Shown here piece after piece: positions 38,848 to 49,698 of a stretch of 64,000 nucleotides of DNA. Under the pieces are notes generated by a model. That model did not search any database. It saw only the letters and a program-made list of their open reading frames with translations, and had not been told where the DNA came from. How positions within the stretch are numbered: position 1 is the first letter of the stretch; each line of letters starts with the position of its first letter. The stretch covers positions 19,079-83,078 of the forward strand of contig NZ_JAAFZU010000034.1 of the NCBI RefSeq assembly GCF_018263905.1, given 5' to 3'. The position numbers and the translations under genes are program-made. The DNA is from Loktanella sp. SALINAS62 (lineage in GTDB: Bacteria; Pseudomonadota; Alphaproteobacteria; Rhodobacterales; Rhodobacteraceae).

Positions 38848-38859
38848 TTACGCCAGTAA
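38848..38859. promoter_or_regulatory. Candidate operator upstream of the smo LacI-type gene
   Basis: TTACGCCAGTAA (one more T and A outside) matches the TTTAC-N4-GTWAA pattern found before smoE. It sits 66 bases upstream of the regulator start, in the gap shared with the divergent ureohydrolase gene, and could serve autoregulation. Confidence 0.4.
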
Positions 38860-38953
38860 AGTAATTTCCTGCGCGCCCGGCTCGGCCTTTGTTGCTGCGG
38901 GCGTCGACCTTTGCCAGACTCGCGGCCAGCAGACCCTGACAAGGCAGAGAACG

Positions 38954-39931
38954 ATGACTGACCACAACCAGCCGCTGGGTGGCAATGCCATGCCACGTTT
39001 CGGCGGCCCCGCCACGATGATGCGCTTGCCCGCACAGGACAGCGCCGCCGGACTGGACGCCTGTTTCATTGGTGTGCCGCTTGACACCGGTACATCCAAT
39101 CGCCCCGGCACACGTCTGGGACCCCGCCAGATCCGCGATGAAAGCCGGATGCTGCGCCCCTACAACATGGCGACGGGTGCGGCACCATTCGACAGCTTGC
39201 AGGTTGCCGACATCGGGGATGTGCCGATCAATACCTTTGATCTGAAAAAGTCCGTCCAGATCATCGAAGACCATTATCAGTCGATCCTGACCCATGACGT
39301 GATCCCGCTGACGCTGGGCGGCGATCATACGCTGACCTGGCCGATCCTGCGCGCGATCAAGGACAAACACGGGCCTGTGGCCCTGATCCACGTTGATGCC
39401 CACGCCGACACAAACGCCGATATGTTCGGTGAAAAAGTGGCGCATGGCTGCCCGTTCCGCCGCGCCCACGAAGACGGATGCCTGATCGACGACAAGGTGT
39501 TTCAGATCGGCCTGCGCGGGACCGGATATGCGCCTGCCGATTTCGACTGGGGCCGCGACCGGGGGTGGTCCGTCATCCCGGCAGAAGCGTGCTGGTTCCG
39601 ATCGCTTGCCCCCCTGATGACACAGATCAGGGACCGGATCGGCAATGCGCCTGTCTATCTAAGCTTTGATATCGACAGTCTGGACCCCGCCTATGCACCC
39701 GGCACGGGCACGGCGGAAATCGGTGGGCTGACATTGCCGCAGGGCATGGAAATTGTGCGTGGTTGCGCGGGCCTGAACATCGTCGGGGCCGATCTGGTCG
39801 AAGTGTCGCCACCCTACGATATGGCTGGAAACACTGCCGTCGCGGGTGCGGGCCTGTTGTTCGAAATGCTGTGTGCCCTGCCGGGTGTGCCGCGCACGGC
39901 CACGACACCACGGTCCGATATCGTGTTCTAA
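38954..39931 (+). CDS. Agmatinase-family ureohydrolase
   Basis: This 325-residue manganese enzyme hydrolyses a guanidino compound to urea and an amine. All metal ligands are visible: His125 (GGDHTLTW), Asp148, His150 and Asp152 (DAHADT), Asp239 and Asp241 (SFDIDSLDP). The PGTRLGPRQIR segment fits the agmatinase/guanidinobutyrase/guanidinopropionase branch. The substrate cannot be decided from sequence alone. It stands alone between two LacI-type regulators, divergent from the first and convergent with the second. Confidence 0.87.
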   Translation: MTDHNQPLGGNAMPRFGGPATMMRLPAQDSAAGLDACFIGVPLDTGTSNRPGTRLGPRQIRDESRMLRPYNMATGAAPFDSLQVADIGDVPINTFDLKKSVQIIEDHYQSILTHDVIPLTLGGDHTLTWPILRAIKDKHGPVALIHVDAHADTNADMFGEKVAHGCPFRRAHEDGCLIDDKVFQIGLRGTGYAPADFDWGRDRGWSVIPAEACWFRSLAPLMTQIRDRIGNAPVYLSFDIDSLDPAYAPGTGTAEIGGLTLPQGMEIVRGCAGLNIVGADLVEVSPPYDMAGNTAVAGAGLLFEMLCALPGVPRTATTPRSDIVF

Positions 39932-39938
39932 TCCGGCT

Positions 39939-40964
39939 TCAATCGCGGCAGATATCGGCCATGGTCGGCTTGTCCAGATACTGCATCAGCCGGGCATCCG
40001 GGTCCATGACCTGCGCCATTGCGGCCCGCGCCAGAAAATCACCGGCGGCGGATACATCTTCGGAAATTGCCAGAACCTCTGGCCAGACCCGCCGCATGAA
40101 ATTCAGCGCCTCTTTGGTATAGATATCAACGTCGTGCCCCATGGTCAGGCCATTGGCCAGCAGCGCGGCACCGACGGCCAGCGCCGAATTGGTCGATCCG
40201 GTGATGACGCCATCGGGCACGTCCTTGCCTTGCAGCAGCGCGCCGAATTTTGCCTGCACGTCTGTGACGGGCGAATCACTGTTGAAACCGGTGACGACCA
40301 TCAGATCGACGCCCTGTGCTGCGGCCTCGGCCTTGCATCCGGCCACCATCGCCTGCGCATAGCTTTGATCAATCGGCGGTGCGACCAGCGCAAGTTTGCG
40401 CCGCCCCCGCCGCGCCAGTGTGCGCACGCCCAGTTGCCCAAACGCGGCATTGTCGAAATCGAACCACGCATGTTCATCGCAGCGCGCGGATCGGCCATGG
40501 GTCGCAAACGGGAATTTGCGGTCCAACAGATACTGGACGCGCGGATCTTCCGGTTTGATCTGGTTGAAGATGACGGCATCCGCCGACCCGGTTTCCACGA
40601 TATAGCGAATCGGCTTCATCGGGTCTTCGTCCGCAAAATATGGGGTGATGATCAGATGGAACGGGGTGTTGCGCAGTCCGGCTGCAACCGATGAAATCAG
40701 TTTGGCGGTGTGGTTCATCACGTCATGTTCGGTCGACATGACCAGTGACACGACATTCGTGCGCCCGGTCCGCAGCCGCACCCCTGCCCGGTTCGGAACA
40801 TAGCCGATTTCATCCGCGACGGCGCGCACACGGGCGCGGGTATCTTCGCTGATATCCAATGCGCCCGACAGCGCACGCGACACGGTCGGGACTGCAAGAC
40901 CCGTCAGGCCCGCGATCGTTTTCAGCGTCGGTGATCGCCGTTTTGAAGGCGTCAGATCGTCCAT
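39939..40964 (-). CDS. LacI-family regulator, probable repressor of the glycosidase operon
   Basis: This 341-residue regulator has a classical LacI headpiece (PTLKTIAGLTGLAVPTVSRALSG, then YVPNRAGVRLRTGRT) and a sugar-binding-protein-like domain. I prefer the ATG at 40964, with AGAGGGG upstream, over 40991. It is divergent from the oligosaccharide ABC operon and is separated from it by 165 bases that hold a perfect 16-bp palindrome. It is therefore probably the operon's repressor, released by an imported sugar. Confidence 0.88.
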   Translation of the reverse strand: MDDLTPSKRRSPTLKTIAGLTGLAVPTVSRALSGALDISEDTRARVRAVADEIGYVPNRAGVRLRTGRTNVVSLVMSTEHDVMNHTAKLISSVAAGLRNTPFHLIITPYFADEDPMKPIRYIVETGSADAVIFNQIKPEDPRVQYLLDRKFPFATHGRSARCDEHAWFDFDNAAFGQLGVRTLARRGRRKLALVAPPIDQSYAQAMVAGCKAEAAAQGVDLMVVTGFNSDSPVTDVQAKFGALLQGKDVPDGVITGSTNSALAVGAALLANGLTMGHDVDIYTKEALNFMRRVWPEVLAISEDVSAAGDFLARAAMAQVMDPDARLMQYLDKPTMADICRD

Positions 40965-41064
40965 GCGGCACCCCTCTGGTTCACCGTCCATATCAGTCAG
41001 GCGCGGACATTTGCCAATTTTTCATGTGCTTCTTCATATTTTTTATAGTTGCTAAAAAATAGTC

Positions 41065-41080
41065 TTGTTTGCGCAAACAA
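41065..41080. promoter_or_regulatory. LacI-type operator palindrome
   Basis: TTGTTTGCGCAAACAA is a perfect 16-bp palindrome with the central CG step typical of LacI/PurR-family sites. It lies 49 bases upstream of the binding-protein start, in the gap with the divergent LacI-family gene. AT-rich sequence upstream, including TTGCCA at 41011 and CATATT at 41035, could be the promoter, placing the operator just downstream of transcription start. Confidence 0.75.
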
Positions 41081-41129
41081 CTTCAGAGTAGCCTTCCTAC
41101 AACGATTTAGATTCTGGGAGGAGACAATC

Positions 41130-42359
41130 GTGAAGCTGACTACAAAGTTACTTTCTGCGACGGCCATCTGTGCCGCGACCGGCGTCAGCGCCGCCGATCT
41201 AGAGGTGATGCACTGGTGGACGTCAGGCGGTGAAGCCGCTGCCGTGACCAAGTTTGCAGAAGCCTGGTCCGCGACCGGCAATACATGGATCGACGGCGCA
41301 ATCGCCGGTGGCGGCGATACCGCGCGTCCGATCATGGTCAGCCGGATCATCGGTGGCGATCCACCCGCTGCATTTCAGTTCAACCACGGTCGACAGGCCG
41401 AAGAACTGATCGAGGCCGGTCTGCTGCTTGACCTGACCGACGTCGCCGAAGCCGAAGGCTGGGCCGATATCGTGACCCCCCCAGCATTGCTGGATGCCTG
41501 CACCGTCGATGGCCGCATCTATTGTGCGCCGGTCAATATCCATTCCTGGCAGTGGATGTGGCTGTCCAACGACGCCTATGCCAACGCCGGGCTGGACGTG
41601 CCGACCACATGGACGGAATTCGCTGAATCCGCCCCAGCCCTAAAAGAGGCAGGGATCACCCCGCTGGCGATGGGCGGTCAGTCCTGGCAGCAGAACGGTT
41701 CGTTTGGCGTGATGGCGCTGGCACTGGCCGGAGAAGAGGCATGGCTGGAAGTCAACCGCGACAAGAACGCGGAAACAGTCATGGGACCGGACTATGCCCG
41801 TGTTTTCGAAGCGTTTGGTGCCGCACGTGAATTTTCCGACGGTCTGAACGTGCAGGACTGGAACCAGGCGACTGCGGCCGTCATCAACGACACCGCAGGC
41901 GCGCAGATCATGGGCGACTGGGCACAGGGCGAATTCGCCATGGCCGGTGAAGTCGCGGGCGAGGATTATTCCTGCCTGCCCGGTCTGGGCGAAGTCGCGA
42001 TTCTGGATACCGGCGGCGATGCGTTCTACTTTCCAAAGCAGGACGACCCCGAAATCGAAGCCGCACAAAAAGAGCTGGCAGCCCTGCTGCTCAGCCCCGA
42101 AGTGCAGGTTTCGTTCAACTCTGCCAAGGGATCGCTGCCGATCCGCGGCGATGTCGACCTGACATCGGTGAACGAGTGCACGCAAAAGGGTCTGGACCTG
42201 CTGGCCAATGGCAACATCGTCCCGAACGGTGAAACCTTCCTTGCACCGGACACGATCACGCAGCTCAACGACCTGATGACCGAATTCTGGAACACACCTG
42301 CCATGACCCCGGCAGAAGTTCAGGAACAGTATTCCGACATCATCGCGTCTGCGGAATAA
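41130..42359 (+). CDS. Sugar ABC transporter binding protein (CUT1)
   Basis: This 409-residue periplasmic family-1 binding protein has a signal peptide (about 1-21, ending GVSAA) before DLEVMHWWTSGGEAAAV, the hallmark of glucose/oligosaccharide CUT1 binders. The rest (PVNIHSWQWMWLSNDAY, MGDWAQGEFAM) fits the same group. The GTG start at 41130 is set by GGGAGGAG just upstream. It heads a nine-gene operon with glycosidases, so the ligand is probably a plant- or alga-derived oligosaccharide. Confidence 0.9.
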   Translation: MKLTTKLLSATAICAATGVSAADLEVMHWWTSGGEAAAVTKFAEAWSATGNTWIDGAIAGGGDTARPIMVSRIIGGDPPAAFQFNHGRQAEELIEAGLLLDLTDVAEAEGWADIVTPPALLDACTVDGRIYCAPVNIHSWQWMWLSNDAYANAGLDVPTTWTEFAESAPALKEAGITPLAMGGQSWQQNGSFGVMALALAGEEAWLEVNRDKNAETVMGPDYARVFEAFGAAREFSDGLNVQDWNQATAAVINDTAGAQIMGDWAQGEFAMAGEVAGEDYSCLPGLGEVAILDTGGDAFYFPKQDDPEIEAAQKELAALLLSPEVQVSFNSAKGSLPIRGDVDLTSVNECTQKGLDLLANGNIVPNGETFLAPDTITQLNDLMTEFWNTPAMTPAEVQEQYSDIIASAE

Positions 42360-42372
42360 CGACACCGCACCG

Positions 42373-42399
42373 GAACGGGCCGCCATTTGCGGCCCGTTC
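42373..42399 (+). terminator. Attenuator-like hairpin between binding-protein and permease genes
   Basis: GAACGGGCCGC and GCGGCCCGTTC form a perfect 11-bp stem with a 5-base loop 13 bases after the stop codon, followed by TTTCCTT. It looks like a leaky terminator that lets only some transcripts continue into the permease genes. Confidence 0.72.
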
Positions 42400-42454
42400 T
42401 TTCCTTGACGGCGCGATGCCCATCGGCCGATCCAGCCAACCCTTGGAGGGTTCC

Positions 42455-43384
42455 ATGACCATGACTGACAGCCGCCCCGACGCCGGGCGCAGCGCGGTGA
42501 CGCGCAGGCCTATGCGCCTTTTCCGCAATCTTTCCTCCAAGCTCGCGCTGATGCCGCTGATCTTTACAGCCGTCGTGATCTTTCTTGGCGGCACGATCTG
42601 GACCATCGTCTATTCATTCACAAGCTCTGGCCTGTTACCCCGACTGAACTGGGACGGGCTGTCACAATACGAACGCCTGTGGTCGTCGCGCAAATGGATC
42701 GTGTCGATCGAAAATCTGGCGATCTATGGGTTCTTTAGCCTGATCGGCACGCTGGTCGTGGGGTTCACCCTTGCAGCCCTGCTGGACCGCAAGATCCGCG
42801 GAGAGGCCGTGTTCCGGTCGATCTTTCTGTATCCCTTTGCGCTGTCGTTCATCGTCACCGGGTTGGTTTGGCAGTGGATTCTGAACCCCGAACTGGGGTT
42901 GCAGAACGTGGTGCGCGAATGGGGCTGGACGTCATTCAATTTCGACCCGCTGAACAACCCCGAAATCGTCATGTTCGGCCTGCTGATCGCCGGGCTGTGG
43001 CAGGGAACCGGGCTGATCATGTGCATCATGCTGGCCGGTCTGCGCGGCATCGACGAGGATATCTGGAAAGCCGCCCGCGTCGACGGGATCGGCACCGTCA
43101 AAACCTATATCCGGATCATCATCCCGATGATGCGCCCGGTCTTCGTGACCTCTCTGGTGCTGATCGGGGCAGGAATCGTGAAACTGTATGATCTGGTCGT
43201 CGCCCAGACATCCGGCGGACCCGGCATCAGTTCCGAGGTGCCCGCCAAATACGTCATGACCGCGATGTTCGGCGGTCAGAATCTGGGACAGGGCTTTGCC
43301 GCATCGACCATGATGCTGGTGATGGTCTTTATCATCCTGATCCCTTGGGCTTATCTCGAATTCGGAGGCCGCAAGAATGGCTGA
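42455..43384 (+). CDS. Sugar ABC transporter permease 1
   Basis: This 309-residue CUT1 permease of the MalF class has a cytoplasmic N-terminus, six predicted membrane segments and the coupling loop DEDIWKAARVDGIGTVKTYI. The ATG at 42455 lies behind GGAGGG. The next permease starts 8 bases before its stop, so the two are coupled. Together with the next gene it forms the membrane channel for the oligosaccharide. Confidence 0.9.
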   Translation: MTMTDSRPDAGRSAVTRRPMRLFRNLSSKLALMPLIFTAVVIFLGGTIWTIVYSFTSSGLLPRLNWDGLSQYERLWSSRKWIVSIENLAIYGFFSLIGTLVVGFTLAALLDRKIRGEAVFRSIFLYPFALSFIVTGLVWQWILNPELGLQNVVREWGWTSFNFDPLNNPEIVMFGLLIAGLWQGTGLIMCIMLAGLRGIDEDIWKAARVDGIGTVKTYIRIIIPMMRPVFVTSLVLIGAGIVKLYDLVVAQTSGGPGISSEVPAKYVMTAMFGGQNLGQGFAASTMMLVMVFIILIPWAYLEFGGRKNG

Positions 43385-44321
43385 TATCGGTATCCTTGCC
43401 GCCACCAAATCGGCGGAACATCCCGTCTATCGCATGATTGATGGCCCGCGCGGCGCGAAACCCAAAAACCGGTTCAGCCGCGCCAATATCATCGTCTACG
43501 GCACGCTGTTCGTCGTGGCACTGTATTACGCGCTGCCGCTTTACGTGATGATCGTGACATCGCTGAAAGGCTTGCCCGAAATCCGTGTGGGCAATATCTT
43601 TGCCCCACCGCTAGAAGTGACGTTCCAGCCCTGGGTCAAGGCATGGCAAGAGGCTTGCACCGGGATTAACTGCGATGGCCTGTCGCGCGGGTTCTGGAAT
43701 TCGGTGCGCATCCTGATCCCGTCGCTGATCCTGTCGGTGGCGATTGCATCGATCAATGGCTATGCGCTGTCGATGTGGAAATTCCGCGGGTCAGAGGTGT
43801 TTTTCACCATCCTGATGATCGGTGCCTTCATCCCCTATCAGGTGATGCTGTACCCAATCGTGATCCTGCTGCGCGAAGCGGGGCTTTACGGGTCGCTGAC
43901 CGGGCTGGTGCTGGTGCACGTGGCCTTTGGCATGCCGATCAACACGCTGTTGTTCCGTAATTATTTCGCATCCATCCCCGAAGAGTTGTTCAAGGCCGCC
44001 CGCGTCGACGGTGCCGGGTTCTGGGCGATCTTTTTCCGGATCATGTTGCCGATGTCGCTGCCGATCTTCGTGGTGGCCGTGATCATTCAGGTGACGGGCA
44101 TCTGGAACGACTTCCTGTTTGGCGTGACCTATATTTCGTCGCCCGATCGCTACCCCATGACCGTGCAGTTGAACAACATCGTCAACTCTGTCCAAGGGGT
44201 CAAGGAATACAACGTGAACATGGCGGCGACCCTGCTGACCGGGCTTGTGCCGCTGGTCATCTACTTCGCCTCCGGCAAACTTTTCGTGCGCGGCATCGCT
44301 GCGGGTGCTGTCAAAGGATAA
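43377..44321 (+). CDS. Sugar ABC transporter permease 2
   Basis: This 314-residue CUT1 permease of the MalG class has the EAA loop IPEELFKAARVDGAGFWAIF and a C-terminus RGIAAGAVKG. A segment with two cysteines (EACTGINCDG, about 91-100) sits in the first periplasmic loop, as in glucose-type permeases (GtsC group). It overlaps the first permease gene and lies 4 bases before the ATPase gene. Confidence 0.9.
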   Translation: MADIGILAATKSAEHPVYRMIDGPRGAKPKNRFSRANIIVYGTLFVVALYYALPLYVMIVTSLKGLPEIRVGNIFAPPLEVTFQPWVKAWQEACTGINCDGLSRGFWNSVRILIPSLILSVAIASINGYALSMWKFRGSEVFFTILMIGAFIPYQVMLYPIVILLREAGLYGSLTGLVLVHVAFGMPINTLLFRNYFASIPEELFKAARVDGAGFWAIFFRIMLPMSLPIFVVAVIIQVTGIWNDFLFGVTYISSPDRYPMTVQLNNIVNSVQGVKEYNVNMAATLLTGLVPLVIYFASGKLFVRGIAAGAVKG

Positions 44322-44325
44322 TGCA

Positions 44326-45410
<1,085 letters not shown>

Positions 45411-45414
<4 letters not shown>

Positions 45415-47795
45415 CCCTTACCCCATTGCACGGGATCTGGTCCGTGCAGTCATCCGATGGCGTTTATCGGGCCGATATGGCGCTGCCCGGCGACATCGTA
45501 ACCGGACTGCACGACGCCGGGCTGATCCCCGATCCCTATGCGGGACAGAACGAATACGATCTGCGCTGGATCTGCGAAACCGACTGGACCGCGCGCCGCA
45601 GCGTGACCCTGACCGATGCCGACATCGATCTGGTGCTGTCGGAACTGGACACGGTGGCGCAGGTCCACGTCAACGGCACACTGGTGCTGGACGCGGCCAA
45701 CGCATTCCGCACCTACCGCGTGCCGTTGGGCGGCGTGGCGCAGGTGGGCGACAACGACATCGCAATCACCTTTCGCTCGCCCGTCGCGGCGGGCAAGGCG
45801 GTGTCGGATGCGCACCCTTTTCCGGTGCCGTGGTCCAAGAACTGCCCGATCCCCTATGGCAACTTTTTACGCAAACCGGCCTGCGATTTCGGCTGGGACT
45901 GGAACATCGCACTGGCGACGTCCGGCATCTATGGCGCCATGCGGCTGGAACCCAGTGCCGCCGCCCGCATCGACCGTCTTGCCATCTCGCAGGACCACAG
46001 CGACGGGGTGTCCGTCACGATCAGCGTGTATACCGCCAACCATGACGGCGCGGTGACGGTCGCACTGGCCGAAGAAACCGTAACCGCCCATACCACAAAC
46101 GGCGTCTGCACGGTCACGATCACGGTCGCAAACCCGCAGTTGTGGTGGCCCGCGGGTCAGGGCGCGCAGCCGCTTTATGATCTGACGGTCACGGCAGGCG
46201 ATGCGGTGGCGACCCGCCGGATCGGGTTGCGCCGGATGGAATTGCTGGCCGAACCCGACGCCGCAGGTCTGGGGTTCAAGATCCGGGTCAATGGCCGCGA
46301 CATATTTTGCAAGGGGGCCAACTGGATTCCCGCCGATGCGCTGCCGGGCCGGATCACTGACGCCAAGACGCGCGATCTGCTGCAATCCGCCGTGGACGCC
46401 AATATGAACATGGTCCGCATCTGGGGTGGCGGGCGGTATGAGCCTGACAGCTTTTACGACGCCTGCGATGAACTTGGCCTGTTGGTCTGGCAGGATTTCA
46501 TGTTCGCCTGCAATCTTTACCCGTCCGATCCGGTCTATCTGGCCGAAGTGCGGGCAGAGGTGCATGACAACGTCGCACGGATGCACCACCACGCCTGTCT
46601 GGCGCTGTGGTGCGGCGACAACGAACTGGTCGGCGCGCTGACGTGGTATGATGTCAGCGTGGCCGACCGCGACCGTTACCTAGTGAACTACGACCGGCTG
46701 AATCGCTGTATCGAGGATGCGCTGCGCGACACCGATCCAGACGCGAACTGGTGGCCGTCGTCACCGTCCACCGGCCCGCTGTCGTTCGGCGACGCATGGC
46801 ACGACGACAGCAGCGGCGACATGCATTTCTGGTCGGTCTGGCACGAAGGGCGCGATTTCGACCACTACCGCGATGTGTCGCCCCGGTTCTGTTCCGAATT
46901 CGGATTCCAAAGCTATCCGTCGATGGATGTGATCCGCCAGTTCGCCGATCCGGCGGATTTCAACATCGCCGCACCCGTGATGGAAAGCCACCAAAAGAAC
47001 GACGGCGGCAATGCGCGGATTGCCGAAACCATGTTCCGCTATTTCCGCTTTCCGGTGGATTTCGAAAACTTTGTCTATGTCTCTCAGGTCCAGCAGGCGC
47101 TGGCGATCAAGACCGCCGTCACCCATTGGCGCGGGCTGAAACCGCATTGCATGGGCACGCTGGTCTGGCAGTTGAACGATACATGGCCCGTCTGTTCTTG
47201 GGCGTCGCTAGACTATGGCGGCGGCTGGAAAGTCCTGCACCATCTGGCACGCGAATTTTATGCGCCTGTCACGGTAGTCGTGATGCCGGACGGGGATGAA
47301 CTGGTATTGCGCGCTGTCAACGACACAGGTGCAGCGCTTGACGTCAGCGTCACCGCCCATGCCTGCGCGATGGACGGGACAGCGCGCGAACTGGGCCGGG
47401 GATCGGCGCAGGTGGATCACGACGCCACCGAACTGATGCGCGTCGCCGCCAGCGACCTTGGCCCGCAGGACATGCTCGCCTTTGGCTGGACCAGCAGCGA
47501 TGGGCAAAAGGGCGGCGATGTCTTTGCCCCCCGCCCCTACAAGGCTTATGACCTGCTCCCCGCCCGTCTGGCCTGTGACACGCTGTTCGACGGCCAGCAC
47601 TGGACCGTGTCGATCACGGCGCAGGCGATGGCGTTTTTCGTCACGGCAGAGGCTTCTGTGCCGGGCCGTTTCGACCGCAATGCCGTCCACCTTGGGCCCG
47701 GCCATACCGTCACACTGCGGTTCACCCCGGCGGACGCCGACGCCACCCCCACATTCACGCTGCGCGACCTGCACAGCGCCACTTACCAAACCTGA
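45411..47795 (+). CDS. Glycoside hydrolase family 2, beta-mannosidase type, cytoplasmic
   Basis: This 794-residue GH2 enzyme has no signal peptide, so it should act on imported oligosaccharides. A jelly-roll sugar-binding domain (about 1-170) with YDLRWICETDW and an immunoglobulin-like domain (about 170-270) come first. A TIM barrel follows, with acid/base Glu405 in WCGDNE and nucleophile Glu496 in FCSEFGFQSYPS. FGWDWNIALATSGIYGAM and MNMVRIWGGGRYEPDSFYD are typical of beta-mannosidases. It starts with a GTG overlapping the ATPase gene. Another beta-glycoside specificity is possible. Confidence 0.88.
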
Positions 47796-47805
47796 AGGAC
47801 CCGAC

Positions 47806-48549
47806 ATGACCGGATTTTCCTACCAACTGTATAGCTCGCGCAATTTTGGCCCACTGGCCGAGACGCTGAAAATGCTGGCCGATCTGGGCTATGCCCACGT
47901 CGAAGGCTACGGCCCCGTCTACGAAGACATCGACGCCACGCGTCAGGCGATGGCCGACACCGGACTGACCATGCCATCGGGGCATTTTGCCTTTGACCTT
48001 GTCGAAAACAACCGGGCAGAGGTGACGCGCATCGCGCGCGGTCTGGGGATTAACAAGATCGTCGTTCCATTCCTGATGCCCGCCGATCGTCCCACCGATG
48101 CCGCAGGCTGGACCGAGTTTGGCCAGCGTCTGGCAGCGGCGGGCAAACCGTTGCAGGATGACGGGTTCGCATTCGGCTGGCACAACCACGATTTTGAATT
48201 CGTGCCCCTGCCCACCGGCGAACGCCCCATCGACCTGATCCTGGCCGATCCTGCCGTCGGTTTTGAATTCGACGTGGCGTGGGCCGCCGTCGCGGGCACC
48301 GATCCGGGCAGCGTCATTGACCAGTATGGCGACCGCCTGATTTCCGCCCACGTCAAGGACCGCGCGCCCGCCGGTGAAAACGCCGACGAAGACGGCTGGG
48401 CCGACGCGGGCCACGGCACGTTGGACTGGCCCGCGCACTACGCCGCACTCAAGTCTGCAGGCTGCGATCTGTTCATCATGGAACACGACAAGCCCGCATC
48501 CGACAAACGGTTCGCCGAACGCGCGCTGACCTATATGAATTCGCTGTAA
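47806..48549 (+). CDS. Sugar phosphate isomerase/epimerase family protein
   Basis: This 247-residue TIM-barrel protein of the AP-endonuclease-2 superfamily has SYQLYSSRNFGPLAETLKML, GWHNHDFEF, VGFEFDVAWAAVAG, SAHVKDRAP and a late LFIMEHDKP, giving the Glu/Asp/His metal site of xylose-isomerase-like sugar isomerases and epimerases. Related genes often stand next to Gfo/Idh/MocA dehydrogenases, as here (12 bases away). The exact substrate is unknown. A ketosugar isomerase, epimerase or 3-keto-sugar lyase are all possible. Confidence 0.82.
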   Translation: MTGFSYQLYSSRNFGPLAETLKMLADLGYAHVEGYGPVYEDIDATRQAMADTGLTMPSGHFAFDLVENNRAEVTRIARGLGINKIVVPFLMPADRPTDAAGWTEFGQRLAAAGKPLQDDGFAFGWHNHDFEFVPLPTGERPIDLILADPAVGFEFDVAWAAVAGTDPGSVIDQYGDRLISAHVKDRAPAGENADEDGWADAGHGTLDWPAHYAALKSAGCDLFIMEHDKPASDKRFAERALTYMNSL

Positions 48550-48561
48550 GGACATCACCCC

Positions 48562-49695
48562 ATGACCATGAACATCGGTCTGATCGGCTGTGGAAACATC
48601 GCTGCCGCCTACCTTGGCCTTGCGCCGACCTTCAGGGATATCCGCTTTGTCGCGGTATCCGACATGAACGAAGACACCGCCCGCGCCCGCGCCGAAGAAT
48701 TCGGCGTTGAGGCACGGACCGTCACCGACCTTTTGGCGTCCGACGACATCGACATCATCGTCAACCTGACCATTCCGGATGCGCATTACGACGTGACCAA
48801 GCGCATCCTTGACGCAGGCAAGCATGCCTATACCGAAAAACCGTTGGTCCTGACGCTGAAGCAGGGCAAATCCCTGACCGATCTGGCCGCAGCCAAAGGT
48901 TTGCGCATCGGGTCGGCACCCGATACGTTTCTGGGCGGCGCGCACCAGCAGGCCCGTCACATCATCGATGACGGCGGCATCGGTCGCGTGACATCCGGCA
49001 CCGCCCATTTCATGGGGCCGGGCATGGAAATGTGGCATCCCAACCCGGACTTCTTTTTCATGCCGGGTGGCGGTCCCGTGCTGGACATGGGGCCGTATTA
49101 CATCACCAACCTTGTGCAATTGATCGGCCCGGTGAAACGGGTCGCTGCACTGGCGTCGTCTGCGCAGACCGAACGCACCATCACATCGCAGCCGCGCGCG
49201 GGTGAAACGATTCCGGTGCAGACGCCGACCACGATCCACGCGCTGCTGGAATTTGAAAACGGCGCCGCGATCACGCTGAATGTCAGCTGGGACGTCAAGG
49301 CGCACCGCCACGCGAACATGGAACTTTATGGGACCGACGGCACATTGTTCGTGCCCGACCCCAACCATTTCGGCGGCACACTGGAACAATCCGACGCCAG
49401 CGGCACCATTACCGAAGTGCCGGTCTGGGATCATCCGTTCGGAAAAATCAACTGGGAACTGGACGGCAAGATGCCGCGCGCCAATTACCGCACTGCGGGT
49501 CTGGCCGACATGGCCGCCGCGATCACGGCGGGACGACCCCACCGCTGCGGGCTGGATCTGGCCGTGCATGTGACCGACGTGATGACCAGCATCCTGAAAT
49601 CCGGCGAAACCGGAAAATTCGTCGATATGACCACAACCTGCGACCGGCCCGTGGCCCTTGGCCCCGACGACGCCCGCGCATTACTGAAAGACTGA
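48562..49695 (+). CDS. Gfo/Idh/MocA-family NAD(P)-dependent sugar dehydrogenase
   Basis: This 377-residue oxidoreductase has a Rossmann start (NIGLIGCGNIAAAYLG, with YTEKPL near residue 93-98 carrying the catalytic Lys) and a C-terminal sheet domain for sugar binding. FFFMPGGGPVLDMGPYYITN is the usual substrate-site segment. It could oxidise a sugar ring hydroxyl, for example to a 3-keto sugar, or a polyol. No signal peptide is present. It lies between the isomerase and aldo/keto reductase genes with gaps of 12 and 3 bases. Confidence 0.87.
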   Translation: MTMNIGLIGCGNIAAAYLGLAPTFRDIRFVAVSDMNEDTARARAEEFGVEARTVTDLLASDDIDIIVNLTIPDAHYDVTKRILDAGKHAYTEKPLVLTLKQGKSLTDLAAAKGLRIGSAPDTFLGGAHQQARHIIDDGGIGRVTSGTAHFMGPGMEMWHPNPDFFFMPGGGPVLDMGPYYITNLVQLIGPVKRVAALASSAQTERTITSQPRAGETIPVQTPTTIHALLEFENGAAITLNVSWDVKAHRHANMELYGTDGTLFVPDPNHFGGTLEQSDASGTITEVPVWDHPFGKINWELDGKMPRANYRTAGLADMAAAITAGRPHRCGLDLAVHVTDVMTSILKSGETGKFVDMTTTCDRPVALGPDDARALLKD

Positions 49696-49698
49696 ACC

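Noticed and set aside
38783-39469. A longer start for the smo LacI-type regulator, or a fused protein
   Set aside because: The added residues are antisense to the ureohydrolase gene and the helix-turn-helix begins right after the ATG at 38782, which has AGGAG upstream.
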